From Cytophagales bacterium Ga0077538 (lineage in GTDB: Bacteria; Bacteroidota; Bacteroidia; Cytophagales; Cyclobacteriaceae), in NCBI GenBank assembly GCA_001464155.1, contig LNEN01000297.1, positions 1-55,574 on the forward strand: DNA of 55,574 nt, written 5' to 3'. Below are positions 19,601 to 27,900 of the stretch, in pieces. Under the pieces are notes generated by a model. The model worked only from the letters and a program-made list of their open reading frames with translations. It did no database searches and had not been told where the DNA came from. Position 1 is the first letter of the stretch, and the number at the start of each line of letters is the position of its first letter. Position numbers and translations under genes: made by a program.

Positions 19601-21118
19601 ATGCAACACGCAACGCAGCCCCTGCCTACTAAAAAAGCGCTTTGGTTTGTCATTACCGCCTCCTCGGTAGGCACACTCATCGAGTGGTATGACTTCTATA
19701 TTTTTGGAAGTCTGGCCACCATTCTATCAGAACAGTTCTTCCCGAAGTCTAACCCAACTGCCGCAATTCTTTCAACACTTGCCTTCTTTGCCGCAGGTTT
19801 TGTGGTGCGTCCTTTTGGAGCCATCTTTTTTGGTCGTCTGGGCGATTTGATCGGAAGGAAGTACACCTTTCTTGTTACCCTCATACTCATGGGCGGCTCC
19901 ACCTTTGCGATTGGTCTCGTTCCCCCCTACTCTTCCATCGGATTGTTTGCTCCTCTCTTAGTATTAATTTTTCGATTGATTCAAGGACTTGCTTTAGGAG
20001 GGGAATATGGTGGAGCGGCTACCTATGTAGCGGAGCATTCTCCTGTTGGTCAGCGTGGTTTTTACACAAGCTTTATCCAGACCACGGCTACCCTCGGACT
20101 TTTTGTTTCTATTGGTGTGATCATTGCCGTGCGTAGTTCGGTTGGCATTGAGGCATTCGCAGATTGGGGCTGGAGAATACCCTTCATTCTCTCTGCTGTA
20201 TTGGTAATTGTCTCAGTGATCATTCGCATGCGCATGCAGGAGTCACCTTTGTTTACCAAAATCAAAGCGGAAGGAAAGATTTCTAAAAATCCTTTGAGAG
20301 AAAGTTTCGCAAAAAAGGAAAATCTAAAATTGGTACTCATCGCACTCTTTGGTGCCACAGCGGGACAAGGAGTGGTTTGGTACACAGGACAGTTCTATGC
20401 CATGACGTTTATTGAGACCACCTGTCATGTGGATTTTGTACAAACCAGAAATATCATTGCTGTGGCTTTGGTGTTGGGTACTCCCCTCTTCATCTACTTT
20501 GGCTGGCTCTCCGATAAAATCGGAAGGAAGATGATTATGATGGTGGGTATGTTGCTGGCGGTTCTGCTCTACCGACCGATCTACAAACAAATGTTTGCGC
20601 TTACCGATACTTCTCTCAAAACTGAACTCACAGAGAAGAGAACGGAAATACGAAGCACAAAAAATACATCAGACGGTACAGAAGTTATTATTCTCAATAC
20701 AACTCATCACTATACCGATGGGACGCTTGTAGAGATTACCAAACAGGAGAACACAAATGCTTTACCAAAAACAAACATACTGCTAAGTGACATGGGCTTT
20801 TGGATGATGGTTCTTTATGTCTGGATACAAGTAGTGTTTGTAACGATGGTGTACGGACCCATTGCCGCTTTTCTGGTAGAACTTTTTCCTACACGCATTC
20901 GCTATACCTCCATGTCGCTTCCCTATCACATCGGCAATGGTGTGTTTGGAGGACTAACGCCCTTTATTGCGACCAGTTTGTTTATTGCTAGTCAGACAGA
21001 TCTGAATCCAGCTGGCGATCCCATTGCTGGTTTGTGGTATCCCATTGGAGTCGCTGCTGTTTGCTTCATTATAGGAATGATCTTTCTAAACAATAAGAAA
21101 GAGGCCAATGAGGATTAG
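19601..21118 (+). CDS. MFS transporter, metabolite:H+ symporter (ProP/KgtP-like) family
   Basis: Twelve-helix inner-membrane permease. Family marks are the TM1 motif SVGTLIEWYDFYIFGSLA, the loop motif GRLGDLIGRKYTF, LIQGLALGGEYGGAATYVAE in TM4, and the second-half GWLSDKIGRKMIM. Between two later helices is an unusually long polar loop (roughly from TDTSLKTELTEKR to LPKTNILLSD, about 60 residues). The open frame extends upstream to 19553, but ATG 19601 (MQHATQPLP) better fits the family start. TATCTTTC at 19575-19582 resembles a -7 box. The substrate cannot be read from sequence; proline/betaine, dicarboxylates or similar are family precedents. Confidence 0.85.
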   Translation: MQHATQPLPTKKALWFVITASSVGTLIEWYDFYIFGSLATILSEQFFPKSNPTAAILSTLAFFAAGFVVRPFGAIFFGRLGDLIGRKYTFLVTLILMGGSTFAIGLVPPYSSIGLFAPLLVLIFRLIQGLALGGEYGGAATYVAEHSPVGQRGFYTSFIQTTATLGLFVSIGVIIAVRSSVGIEAFADWGWRIPFILSAVLVIVSVIIRMRMQESPLFTKIKAEGKISKNPLRESFAKKENLKLVLIALFGATAGQGVVWYTGQFYAMTFIETTCHVDFVQTRNIIAVALVLGTPLFIYFGWLSDKIGRKMIMMVGMLLAVLLYRPIYKQMFALTDTSLKTELTEKRTEIRSTKNTSDGTEVIILNTTHHYTDGTLVEITKQENTNALPKTNILLSDMGFWMMVLYVWIQVVFVTMVYGPIAAFLVELFPTRIRYTSMSLPYHIGNGVFGGLTPFIATSLFIASQTDLNPAGDPIAGLWYPIGVAAVCFIIGMIFLNNKKEANED

Positions 21119-21119
21119 T

Positions 21120-21259
21120 AAAAAAAGAGACAGTCTCAAAAGTCTGAGCGTCATTTCGACCGAAGGGAGAAATCCCCCAAACTATGATTCTTCAAGCGGG
21201 GGATCGCCACGCTTCGCTCGCGATGACGTTCATAGTTGACTTTTGAGACAGCCTCTTTT
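21120..21259. repeat. MITE-like palindromic element with terminal inverted repeats
   Basis: Terminal inverted repeats of 22 bp (21123-21144 and 21238-21259, two mismatches; each contains GTCTCAAAAGTC in its own orientation) enclose a nested pair ACTATGA / TCATAGT and a core CGTCATTTCGACCGAAGGGA ... CGCGATGACG. TTAGT occurs directly on both sides (21115-21119 and 21261-21265), a possible 5-bp target duplication whose left copy includes the TAG stop of the MFS gene. There is no coding capacity. The long hairpin could also act as a two-way terminator for the converging genes. Confidence 0.65.
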
Positions 21260-21278
21260 GTTAGTCTTTCTAAAAGTG

Positions 21279-22355
21279 CTATCGAATTCTTTCCAATCCA
21301 AGTCCAGGGCTATCTGAACAGGACATCACTCCGTCTTTTAAGATAAAGCCACCCTTCACAATATCTTGCGCGAGGTCAAGGCTTCCATCCAGATCAATGT
21401 ACTTTGTGTTAGAACAAGCAAAGGCGGTGTGCAAGGAAGCGCTGATACTTACCATACTTTCATCGTTGCAACCCCAGAATAAATCAACTCCAGCGTTGAG
21501 CGCGATGTCCGCAATCTTTAATCCCTGACTCGGGCCACCACACTTCATTATCTTAATATTGAAAATACCTGCTCCATAAGGAGGCTTCACCAATTCCAGT
21601 GCATCTTTCGAAGTAAGAAGTGATTCGTCTGCTGCTACAATCTTCTTGATTTCATCAGGCAAGCTCTTCATCTCTGCTACTGCTTTGGCAGGAAGCGGTT
21701 GCTCAATCAATTCAATGTTCAGGTGTTTGGTTTTGTTATAGAAGTCAATAGTTTGCTGAACAGAGTAACCTTGGTTGGCATCGATGCGAATTACAATGCT
21801 GTCACCAAAGCGCTCGCGCAATTTTACCATGCGCTCAATATCTTCCACAGGATCTTTGCCCAATTTTACTTTCAGTACCCGAAAACCCATTCCGAAAAAT
21901 TCATCTGCCTCTGCCAAGGTCAGCTCCACATTCTTAATACCAATTGTATTAGAGGTAGGCATGGATTTAATTTTCTGACCGAAGTACTTTACAAGAGGTA
22001 TACCTAAATATTTTGTGAAGGCATCGTGCAAGGCTATATCCAACGCTGCTCTGGCGGCAGGTGTTTTCGGGAACTTCGTCCACACTTCATAGGTAAGCTG
22101 ATTAAGTTCTCGGACATCGCGTCCAATCAGGAAATCCAAATTCTTCACATCTAGCGCAGCCAGGGTATGACTCAGATGCTCACCGGTTACATATTCGCTT
22201 GGGTTACCCGAACCTAACCCTGTAATTCCATTTTCTAAGGTTATTTCTACAAAAGCATTTCGAACTTCATCGATGGTTTTGAAAGCGATGGTATAGGGAC
22301 GTTGGTTGCCAAGATCAGCACTCCAAACCTGAATGTCTTTAATACGTGTGTTCAT
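21279..22355 (-). CDS. Enolase-superfamily dipeptide epimerase / N-acetyl-D-Glu racemase-like
   Basis: Member of the muconate-lactonising subgroup. Catalytic Lys pair LKVKLG (Lys162, Lys164), metal ligands Asp192 (RIDANQG), Glu218 (ELIEQP) and Asp243 (AADES), and the second-face Lys of NIKIMKCGG (268/271) are all intact in 358 residues. Such enzymes epimerise L-Ala-D/L-Glu or other dipeptides, or act as N-acetyl-D-glutamate racemase (DgcA type). It lies 54 bp downstream of a DUF1611 gene on the same strand. That is the partner of DgcA in the reported D-glutamate pathway, so racemisation of N-acetyl-Glu is a plausible alternative to dipeptide epimerase. Specificity cannot be settled from motifs. 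Confidence 0.85.
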   Translation of the reverse strand: MNTRIKDIQVWSADLGNQRPYTIAFKTIDEVRNAFVEITLENGITGLGSGNPSEYVTGEHLSHTLAALDVKNLDFLIGRDVRELNQLTYEVWTKFPKTPAARAALDIALHDAFTKYLGIPLVKYFGQKIKSMPTSNTIGIKNVELTLAEADEFFGMGFRVLKVKLGKDPVEDIERMVKLRERFGDSIVIRIDANQGYSVQQTIDFYNKTKHLNIELIEQPLPAKAVAEMKSLPDEIKKIVAADESLLTSKDALELVKPPYGAGIFNIKIMKCGGPSQGLKIADIALNAGVDLFWGCNDESMVSISASLHTAFACSNTKYIDLDGSLDLAQDIVKGGFILKDGVMSCSDSPGLGLERIR

Positions 22356-22409
22356 AAGGAAAAAGGATTGTGGTTTCGGATGTTGAACCTGGTAATGAGA
22401 ATTTAAAAA

Positions 22410-23483
22410 TTAGTGTGCTTTTGATTCTTTAATCATCTTTTCAAAAATGGGAACCAAACGCTCTAGTCCATCTTCTAAGGGAAGGATGGCTGGTATGCCC
22501 AATTCTGCCTCGTATTTCTTTGCCGCTTCTCGGGCCTCGGCTTCGGTCATCTTCATGCTGTTAATGGTAACGGCAACAGTGGGGGCACCATAAATCTTAA
22601 TCAAATCGATTTCATCCTTTACTGAAGGGAGGTAAGCAGGATAAAACTCCAAATCTTTGAATTGCTTGCGTGCCGGATTGTGTTGCAACACGGCTGCTTC
22701 GGCAGCAGCAGAAACAATCCACTCAGAACCGGCAGGCCCACTGGGGTTGCGCAGCGAAGATTGTCCTTCAATAAAAATGATATCGGGTTTTTCTTCTTTA
22801 TAACAGCTCCAGATGGCGTGCTCCATTTCGCCTGAAATAAAATCGTTCAGGGTAGAGTCGAATACAAAACCATACTTCGACCCCTGCATCCAACCGGTCT
22901 GGCCCGTGTAAATCATTTCGGCTTTATAACCCGCTTTGCGCATGGCTTCTACCAGAAAACGAGACGTAGTGCGTTTACCTAATGCACAGTCTGTTCCGAG
23001 TACAGCAATCTTAGGGCACTTTACTTCAGCAATTTTACCAGACCAGAAATGCAGGTCCTTAAATTTCTTTGGCTTGCGCACATCGATAATCTCCAGTCCG
23101 CGTTGCTTGGCGATGGCCGCCAGCTCTTCATTGTCAGACACATAATCGTGCAAACCGTTTACAATACTCAGATTGCTTTCCAGGGCTTCCTTAATCATGA
23201 CGCGTAAGGTTTCAGGAATTACCCCGCCTTTCGTAGCCACACCAATCACACAATATTTGACAGGTTCTTTAAGAGTCTTCAATGCCTCCGCGATGGTGGC
23301 ATACACGGGAATGTTTCTCTTTCTCTTATCCAAAATTTCACCAGCATCTGCTCCCGGAAATTTCTCGTCAATGATTGCCAATACATTAAAACGTTCAGTA
23401 CCACGAATCAATCCGTGAGCCGTTTTGGCATTGCTGCTGGCTAAATAACCGCCCGTGATGACGATCGCATTACTCTTTTGCAT
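22410..23483 (-). CDS. DUF1611 family protein (DgcN-like N-acetyltransferase candidate)
   Basis: The 357 residues have an N-terminal Rossmann-like half (MQKSNAIVITGGYLASSNAK) and a C-terminal P-loop half with VLGTDCALGKRTTSRFLVEA (GTDCALGKRTT at 163-173) and the strand-end motif IFIEGQSSL (237-244). This is the DUF1611 layout. A member called DgcN acetylates D-glutamate ahead of racemisation by the enolase-superfamily protein DgcA; the same two families are neighbours here. Downstream of the serine hydrolase by 12 bp, it sits mid-operon. The function in this organism is inferred from family and neighbourhood only. Confidence 0.8.
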   Translation of the reverse strand: MQKSNAIVITGGYLASSNAKTAHGLIRGTERFNVLAIIDEKFPGADAGEILDKRKRNIPVYATIAEALKTLKEPVKYCVIGVATKGGVIPETLRVMIKEALESNLSIVNGLHDYVSDNEELAAIAKQRGLEIIDVRKPKKFKDLHFWSGKIAEVKCPKIAVLGTDCALGKRTTSRFLVEAMRKAGYKAEMIYTGQTGWMQGSKYGFVFDSTLNDFISGEMEHAIWSCYKEEKPDIIFIEGQSSLRNPSGPAGSEWIVSAAAEAAVLQHNPARKQFKDLEFYPAYLPSVKDEIDLIKIYGAPTVAVTINSMKMTEAEAREAAKKYEAELGIPAILPLEDGLERLVPIFEKMIKESKAH

Positions 23484-23495
23484 AGTCGTTAGGAA

Positions 23496-24764
23496 TCAAT
23501 TGTTGGAATTGAGCTTGGCATCATACTCGAAGACAAACTCTGTAAGGTTTGGTTTTATTTTTCTTGGGCGGGTAAGTTCGTATTCATAGACCACATTGCC
23601 AAGGTTTTTTAAGAAAGGAAACCCAACAGTTTCATAATCATACTTACTATCATTAAAAATCCCGTCCTTATTCGACAGGATAACGGCCGAAATCATAAAC
23701 TCAATACCTTTCTCAAAATCTACTACGTAAGCGTTGTCAATCAGATATCCATACGCATCACCCACTTTGTTAAAAATGCGAATGTTAGCCGGTATAGAGC
23801 CCTTGCCCCCAAACATAAAAAACTTACAATAAGCATCAGTGTAATAAGTTGTGTCTTGGTAATAGGGAGGATACTGTGTTTCTCGCGGCAACTGCGACAT
23901 ATACTTCAACACAAAGGCTCTGTCTTCATCGGTTATATCAAATCGTTGTGAAGAAGGAACCGTTTGTGGGAAGATAATTGTTCTCAATAGGCGCTGTTGC
24001 TCCTGGAGCGGGTAAAAGTTTTTATAGGTGAAATCAAATGGTTCATTGATTAAGGTGTCGTTTTTTAAAAACCCTTTCCCCTTCAAAATCTTTTCGGAGG
24101 CTTCATAGAGATTTTCATTTACTAACATCGGTTGCTCATAAACAGGCCCGTGCTTCTGAAAGAACGTCACTGCTTCTGTATGTGCATTCTCATCGCGCGA
24201 AAGCGGTCGCTCCAGACGATGCAGAATACGGGTTGAAGCAAAGCCCTTGTCACGTAATCGCTTATTAAAATCTGCTTGACCCAAGAATTCGTACAAGCGG
24301 TTATAGGCATCGTTATCACTTACCACCAAAATCTTTTTTGCATAATGAGCAACAGAGGCCAGGTTGTTTTCGGAGGTTGTATCTTTTTCTACAGAAAGCT
24401 GCCCTGCATACGCGCTGTCGTGCAACATGGGCGTATGTTTATCCAGGTGCTGAACGTTCAATTGTTTGAGTTTCTCCAACGACAAAAGAACCGCTGGCAA
24501 TTTTACCGTAGAGGCCGGGTAGAAATAGCGAGAAGAGTCAAAGTTGAAATAGAAAGACTTGAATGAGGGGACATTGTTTTCATCTCGATTTATCTGAGTA
24601 TAGATCAACTGTACCTCATAGAAGTCGGCACTATCCAATACCGTCTGAAACTGCTTGGGTTTGGAGCGCATCAAGTTCTCCACCAGGTTTGCATCTTCCT
24701 TAATAGAAGTACTACAGGCACCTAAAATGCCGCAAATACCTACCAAAATCAACCAATTCTTCAT
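23496..24764 (-). CDS. Lipoprotein serine hydrolase, class A beta-lactamase-like fold
   Basis: The signal peptide ends in a lipobox (GILGAC, Cys17), so it should be membrane-anchored in the periplasm. Penicillin-recognising motifs are visible: SxxK as Ser85-Thr-Val-Lys88 (YPASTVKLPAVL), SDN at 149-151 (VVSDNDAYNRL) and a KVG version of the KTG box (NKVGDAYG). The 422 residues exceed a class A beta-lactamase (about 290), with a long insert between SDN and KVG. It leads a three-gene cassette with DUF1611 and the epimerase-like gene. A murein-peptide hydrolase role fits that context better than antibiotic resistance, but this is inference. Confidence 0.82.
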   Translation of the reverse strand: MKNWLILVGICGILGACSTSIKEDANLVENLMRSKPKQFQTVLDSADFYEVQLIYTQINRDENNVPSFKSFYFNFDSSRYFYPASTVKLPAVLLSLEKLKQLNVQHLDKHTPMLHDSAYAGQLSVEKDTTSENNLASVAHYAKKILVVSDNDAYNRLYEFLGQADFNKRLRDKGFASTRILHRLERPLSRDENAHTEAVTFFQKHGPVYEQPMLVNENLYEASEKILKGKGFLKNDTLINEPFDFTYKNFYPLQEQQRLLRTIIFPQTVPSSQRFDITDEDRAFVLKYMSQLPRETQYPPYYQDTTYYTDAYCKFFMFGGKGSIPANIRIFNKVGDAYGYLIDNAYVVDFEKGIEFMISAVILSNKDGIFNDSKYDYETVGFPFLKNLGNVVYEYELTRPRKIKPNLTEFVFEYDAKLNSNN

Positions 24765-24822
24765 GCTGAAAAGATACTAAGGCTGGCCTGAATTTTGAGT
24801 ATCTTCGGTAAAATTCAAGCTT

Positions 24823-25251
24823 ATGAAAAACGTATTTCTCTCCCTGCTGATCCTAACCAGTGTTAGTGCGCTTGGCCAAAACATTGTTGGAAAGTGGCAA
24901 TTGATGAAAAAGAGTGATTGTATGACTGAAAAAGTAGACAATCCGGACCAAAGTGAAGACATGGATGAATTGATGTCAGATTTCAACAGCATGAAAAGCC
25001 GCACTCCTGAAGTGATTGAGTTTAAGGACAAAATGAAGGGAGAACAAAGCACCACTATCTTAGGAAAACGTAAAACCGTAAACGATAAGAACTTCCTGTA
25101 TCGCTTTGATGGCACCACCCTTCACTTATTAGATAAAAAATCAAAAACCATTGTGGCGAGCTATACCGTACAAGAACTAAGTGATTCCAAGCTCATTCTG
25201 GAGGATGCGAATCGTCCCTGCGAAGTCAGGGTGTTTGAACGGATTCGTTAA
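24823..25251 (+). CDS. Small secreted lipocalin-like protein
   Basis: A 142-residue protein with a signal peptide (MKNVFLSLLILTSVSALGQ) followed by NIVGKWQLMKKSDC, the opening of many Bacteroidota lipocalin-like domains, and strands such as FLYRFDGTTLHLLDKKSK and SKLILEDANRPCEVRVFERI. Two Cys residues (in KSDCMTE and NRPCEV) could pair. TATCTTCG about 13 bp before the ATG resembles a -7 box. It diverges from the serine hydrolase operon. Ligand and function are unknown. Confidence 0.65.
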   Translation: MKNVFLSLLILTSVSALGQNIVGKWQLMKKSDCMTEKVDNPDQSEDMDELMSDFNSMKSRTPEVIEFKDKMKGEQSTTILGKRKTVNDKNFLYRFDGTTLHLLDKKSKTIVASYTVQELSDSKLILEDANRPCEVRVFERIR

Positions 25252-25297
25252 TTTTTTCCTTATGCCTCAAAGTATCAAATCTTGCATTATGAATGTG

Positions 25298-25305
25298 TAA
25301 TTTTG
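25298..25305 (+). promoter_or_regulatory. -7 element only 4 bp before the rlmN ATG
   Basis: TAATTTTG matches TAnnTTTG, with CGCC between it and the ATG. If used as in other Bacteroidota promoters, transcription would begin at or within the start codon, giving a leaderless mRNA. No TTTG lies 19 bp upstream, which weakens the call. Confidence 0.45.
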
Positions 25306-25309
25306 CGCC

Positions 25310-26353
25310 ATGGTGCAGGATCTTGAAAAGCGAGACATTCGAAAGCTGAAATTAGACGAGCTAAAAGCTTTTTTCGTAGAGCATGGCGAAAAACCCTTTC
25401 GCGCTCAGCAAGTCTATGAATGGCTGTGGCAAAAATCCGCCAAGGATTTTGATCAAATGACCAACCTTTCCCTTCCTGTTCGGGAGATGTTACGAACGCA
25501 CTTCGTGATCAACCACATACGGGTGGATAAAATGCAGCGCAGCGAAGATGGCACCATCAAAAATGCCGTGATGCTGCACGATGGTATGATCGTGGAGTCC
25601 GTGCTGATCCCCACCGAAAAAAGAATTACGGCTTGTGTGTCTTCTCAGGTAGGATGCAGTCTGGCCTGTAAGTTTTGTGCCACCGCTCGTTTGAAGCGCA
25701 TGCGCAACCTCAACCCAGATGAAATCTACGATCAGGTAGTGGCCATTAAAGAACAAGCAGAACTCTTCTTCAACCGACCGCTCACCAACATTGTGTTTAT
25801 GGGCATGGGCGAGCCGTTGCTCAATTATAATAATGTGCTGGAAGCCATCAATAAAATAACGGATCCGAAAGGTTTGGCCATGGCTTCAAAACGCATTACT
25901 GTCTCCACGGTGGGTGTAGCCAAAATGATTAAGAAAATTGCCGATGATGGTGTAAAATTCAACCTCGCAGTTTCGCTTCACTCCGCAATTGATAAGACGC
26001 GTTCTTCCATCATGCCCATCAATGACAGTACACCGCTGGAGGAATTGGGTGATGCCCTACGTCACTGGTATGCCAAGACAAAGAAGAAAGTTACGTACGA
26101 GTATGTAGTCTGGAAAGGCATCAACGATAAGGAAGAAGATGCCCGCGCCTTACTAAAGTTTGCCAAAATTATTCCCAGCAAAGTAAATTTGATTGAATAC
26201 AACAGCATCGATGATCCTACTTTTCAGCAAGCTTCGCAGGAATCGTTGCGTATGTATCAAGAGATTTTGGAAAGCAATGGAATTACAGCCCGTGTACGCA
26301 TCAGCCGTGGTAAGGATATCGATGCTGCCTGTGGACAGTTGGCGAATAAATAG
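25310..26353 (+). CDS. rlmN: 23S rRNA (A2503-C2) / tRNA (A37-C2) methyltransferase
   Basis: Radical-SAM enzyme that methylates C2 of A2503 in 23S rRNA and A37 in some tRNAs. The 347 residues contain the CxxxCxxC iron-sulfur motif (Cys116, 120, 123 in CSLACKFC), the GMGEPLLNY motif, and the HSAIDKTRSSIMPIN and RVRISRGKDIDAACGQL regions with the C-terminal methylatable Cys. The length is normal. A -7 element lies 4 bp ahead of the ATG. Confidence 0.97.
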   Translation: MVQDLEKRDIRKLKLDELKAFFVEHGEKPFRAQQVYEWLWQKSAKDFDQMTNLSLPVREMLRTHFVINHIRVDKMQRSEDGTIKNAVMLHDGMIVESVLIPTEKRITACVSSQVGCSLACKFCATARLKRMRNLNPDEIYDQVVAIKEQAELFFNRPLTNIVFMGMGEPLLNYNNVLEAINKITDPKGLAMASKRITVSTVGVAKMIKKIADDGVKFNLAVSLHSAIDKTRSSIMPINDSTPLEELGDALRHWYAKTKKKVTYEYVVWKGINDKEEDARALLKFAKIIPSKVNLIEYNSIDDPTFQQASQESLRMYQEILESNGITARVRISRGKDIDAACGQLANK

Positions 26354-26411
26354 TTAGAAGTTAGAAGTTAGAAGTTTTAAAATAATTCCTCTGTTCTGCA
26401 ACTATCTTGCT

Positions 26412-27107
26412 GTGTCGAACATCCCTTTGCAAATACGTGTTTTGAGAGTTTCTGTCTTTCTGCTTTTCATTCTGCTCTGCACCAATAGCCTGGCCCAAAA
26501 AAGTTATACAGGCATGGTCGTGGATTCGGTGACGATGGCTGCACTCCCCAATGTTCACATCACGGTAAAAAACTCCAGCAAAGGAACCTATACGAATGCT
26601 TCAGGCATTTTTACATTAAACGTTAACATTACAGACACCTTACTCTTCACCTCACTAGGCTACCAACCACAAGAACTTGCGTTGCTTTTAGAGGAAGACG
26701 TGCTTTTCATCCGTCTGCGGGAGCAGGTAAGCATGTTGCAGGAGATAACCATAAAGGCCACGCGTTTATACCCAAATCAAATTATGGATCGCACCCATAC
26801 TGCTCCCAAGAAGATGTCGGGGTATCAGGCGCTTCAATCACCGTTTACCTATTTCTCCAAGACTGAAAAAGAGAAGCGGCAGATTTATCGTTTTGTAGAA
26901 CAGAGCAATAAAACACAGACATATGTTCAGGTAATTACCGATCCGATTGTAAAGGAAATTTTTACGAAAGATTATGAGCTGACTGATGAAGAATATTACG
27001 ATCGGCTAGCCAATTTCAACCAACAGTACCGAAGCATACAATACGCTACCGATCCGGAGGTAATTATGGAGGCGTTACACGCGTATTTTTTATCGATGGG
27101 ACGATGA
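26412..27107 (+). CDS. Secreted carboxypeptidase-regulatory-like domain protein
   Basis: A GTG start gives a 231-residue product with a signal peptide ending near SLAQ, then a CarboxypepD_reg-like beta-sandwich (KSYTGMVVDSVTMAALPNVH, SSKGTYTNASGIFTLNV, LLFTSLGYQPQEL). This domain usually precedes an outer-membrane receptor plug. Here it stands alone, followed by about 120 residues without a recognised fold (from EITIKATRLYPNQ to the end). TATCTTG stands just before the GTG. The upstream gap holds three tandem TTAGAAGT units. The function is unknown; an envelope role is likely. Confidence 0.7.
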   Translation: MSNIPLQIRVLRVSVFLLFILLCTNSLAQKSYTGMVVDSVTMAALPNVHITVKNSSKGTYTNASGIFTLNVNITDTLLFTSLGYQPQELALLLEEDVLFIRLREQVSMLQEITIKATRLYPNQIMDRTHTAPKKMSGYQALQSPFTYFSKTEKEKRQIYRFVEQSNKTQTYVQVITDPIVKEIFTKDYELTDEEYYDRLANFNQQYRSIQYATDPEVIMEALHAYFLSMGR

Positions 27108-27111
27108 GTTC

Positions 27112-27855
27112 TTAATCAATCACTACTTGCAGCGAACCTTCTACCAAACTGACATGGCAGCAATCAGCAGTGACAACAAAGTCTTTGTTAACCAACAACA
27201 AATCATTTCTATACCCAAGAAATGAAACCTCTACCCGTTTATTTCTAAGCGTCTTTTGAAAACTGTCTTCAATAAGCGTATAATCAAAGCCTGCATACCC
27301 CTCAGAAACATTGTGTTCATACAAAATTGCCCCATCCTCTTTCCTAACAAGCTTTACTTTAGTAAGGTAGACTGGCGTTCCTGTCTGTGTTCGAATGTCT
27401 AAATAGATGTACTCCCAATTTTTTTGACAACCCACTCCTTCGCAAGAAGGGAGTTTTTCAAAAATAATTTCTTTCTCACCAATCAGTGTTAAACTATCAC
27501 CTGTTACTTTAAACGTGTTGATGGTCGGAATGAGCGACTGCAGGTTCACCGCAAAGTCAGTATCGCAGCAACGTTCCTGGCAGCTTTGATCTGCTACGAT
27601 AATTCCTTCAGCATTTCGCTGATACATAGCTGAGCAATTATTTGCATCCAGATTGTAATACAATTGGCCATCGGTTTTCATGCGGAGTATGTAGCCGTAA
27701 ACAGGGAGTAGTTGAGATCGTTTTTCTTTATCTACGATGGAGAGCACACGCCAATCACTATTGGCTAACTCCTCCCGAGCAGGTTCATCCTGACTACAGG
27801 CAAGAGTCAGAACAAGAAGAAAGAAGCATACTTTTGTTCCAACTGGCTTCATCAT
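27112..27855 (-). CDS. Hypothetical lipoprotein, cysteine-rich
   Basis: An ATG at 27855 (MMKPVGTKVCFFLL) precedes a lipobox LTLAC; the reading frame also allows a TTG 12 bp upstream. The mature part of about 225 residues opens with a possible lipocalin-like segment (NSDWRVLSIVDKEKR) and contains several Cys residues, including a CQERCC cluster and SCEGVGC. The C-terminal half (YLDIRTQTGTPVYLTKVKLV) looks like a beta-sandwich. No family was recognised. It converges with the preceding gene, leaving 4 bp between stops. Confidence 0.6.
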   Translation of the reverse strand: MMKPVGTKVCFFLLVLTLACSQDEPAREELANSDWRVLSIVDKEKRSQLLPVYGYILRMKTDGQLYYNLDANNCSAMYQRNAEGIIVADQSCQERCCDTDFAVNLQSLIPTINTFKVTGDSLTLIGEKEIIFEKLPSCEGVGCQKNWEYIYLDIRTQTGTPVYLTKVKLVRKEDGAILYEHNVSEGYAGFDYTLIEDSFQKTLRNKRVEVSFLGYRNDLLLVNKDFVVTADCCHVSLVEGSLQVVID

Positions 27856-27900
27856 TGGGATATTCAAATGATGACTTTTATATCGATAGTCGACAGTGCG

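Noticed and set aside
23496-24764. Antibiotic-resistance beta-lactamase
   Set aside because: Although the SxxK, SDN and KxG motifs are present, it is much longer than class A enzymes, is a lipoprotein and lies in a metabolic cassette.
24777-25118. Minus-strand frame opposite the lipocalin-like gene
   Set aside because: It is antisense to a gene with a clear signal peptide and has no features of its own.
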